From contig JAEUJR010001116.1 of assembly GCA_016793585.1 (NCBI GenBank), forward strand, positions 1 through 6,001: DNA of 6,001 bases, in the 5' to 3' direction. The notes below the pieces were generated by a model. It saw nothing but the letters and a program-made list of their open reading frames with translations, was not told the DNA's origin and made no database searches. Of the stretch, positions 5,437 through 6,001 are shown in pieces. The DNA comes from Archangium sp. Lineage in GTDB: Bacteria; Myxococcota; Myxococcia; Myxococcales; Myxococcaceae. Every line of letters starts with the position of its first letter. Position 1 is the stretch's first letter. Position numbers and translations under genes: made by a program.

Positions 5437-6001
5437 ATGAAGCCGCTCCGCCGTGCACTGCTCACCCTCTCGATGTCAGCCCTCGCGTTCTCGGGCGCCG
5501 CCTGCCAGGGCGCGATGACGGAAGACGACGCGCTGGTGGGTGAAGCGACGTCGTACCTGACGGTGGCCGAAGAGACGGGTGACGTCGGCGCCGAAGCGAG
5601 CGGTGGCGAGAGCGACGCCGAGGTCGACGAGCTGGCCAGCGACGCGAGCGAGCTGCCCTCGATGCCCGATGACGCGAGTGGCGTGTGCGACGTCGAAGGG
5701 CGCCGGCAGAAGGTGCTCGCGGCGTACGACGGTGATGGTGACGGCAAGCTGGGCCCTGCGGAGCGTGTGCAACTCAAACGCGACCTCGAGGCGCGGGTCG
5801 GTCACCCGGTTGCGGCACGCTTCGCCATTCGTCATCGCGTGCACGTGCTCAAGCGCCTGAAGTGGGCGTTCGACGAGAACGGCGACGGCAGCCTCTCGAA
5901 CGACGAGCGCACGGCGATGGTCGACGCGATGGAGGCCCGGTGTCTGCGCCTTCGCGCCGCGGTGCTCGAGAAGTTCGACGCGAACACAGACGGCGCGCTC
6001 G
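5437..6001 (+). CDS. EF-hand calcium-binding putative lipoprotein (3' end beyond window)
   Basis: The frame stays open from the ATG at 5437 to the window end, giving 188 residues of an incomplete protein. Residues 1-22 (MKPLRRALLTLSMSALAFSG then Ala-Ala) form a signal peptide followed by Cys23. The lipobox is weak (-3 Gly), but Cys at the signal end and the acidic residues that follow fit a lipoprotein. Residues 24-83 are an acidic Asp/Glu/Ala/Ser linker. Then come EF-hand loops with canonical ligands: DGDGDGKLGPAE (98-109), DENGDGSLSNDE (146-157) and DANTDGAL (181-188, cut by the edge). Each is preceded by a hydrophobic or aromatic residue (Tyr97, Phe145, Phe180). Cys84 and Cys169 could form a disulfide outside the cytoplasm. 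The segment between the first two loops is His/Arg-rich. The likely role is Ca2+ binding at the cell envelope, structural or sensory; no enzymatic domain is visible. It is divergent from the GHL10 gene. Confidence 0.88.
   Translation, partial: MKPLRRALLTLSMSALAFSGAACQGAMTEDDALVGEATSYLTVAEETGDVGAEASGGESDAEVDELASDASELPSMPDDASGVCDVEGRRQKVLAAYDGDGDGKLGPAERVQLKRDLEARVGHPVAARFAIRHRVHVLKRLKWAFDENGDGSLSNDERTAMVDAMEARCLRLRAAVLEKFDANTDGAL

Overview
The window looks like chromosomal DNA from a high-GC member of the Myxococcota (a myxobacterium-like organism). The clues are the strong G/C bias at third codon positions, a Hanks-type Ser/Thr kinase fused to a second signalling domain, and several lipoproteins with low-complexity linkers, including an Asp-Ala-Gly ('DAG') linker of the kind common in this phylum. 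The assignment is inferred from style and gene content. There is no rRNA or other phylogenetic marker, and I see no mobile element, tRNA or CRISPR array.

Layout: (1) 4-1395 (+) encodes a Pro/Gly-rich putative lipoprotein with a Tyr-rich head and a long tail of GNFGG-STGS-polyproline repeats; it is closed by a strong hairpin terminator at 1421-1452. (2) 1453-1629 is a compact control region. It holds two matching 18-nt palindromes of consensus GCGTCAS-N4-STGACGC, 85 bp apart, and a candidate sigma-54 -24/-12 element. (3) 1630-3597 (+) encodes a 655-residue fusion of a Ser/Thr protein kinase and an HDOD domain. (4) 3598-5265 (-) encodes a lipoprotein of the GHL10 (DUF187, DigH/YngK-like) glycoside-hydrolase family, convergent with the kinase gene; the two stop codons abut exactly inside TGATCA. 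(5) 5266-5436 is a divergent intergenic region. (6) 5437 to the window end (+) encodes an EF-hand lipoprotein, cut off by the window edge.

Three of the four genes encode envelope proteins that appear lipid-anchored, and the fourth is a cytoplasmic kinase with a regulatory partner domain. Nothing in the sequence links them into one operon: each appears to be its own transcription unit. The most distinctive items are the twin palindromes with the sigma-54-like element upstream of the kinase, the kinase-HDOD architecture, and an out-of-frame ATG with a better ribosome site at the start of the GHL10 gene. I did not find a clear new multi-gene system.
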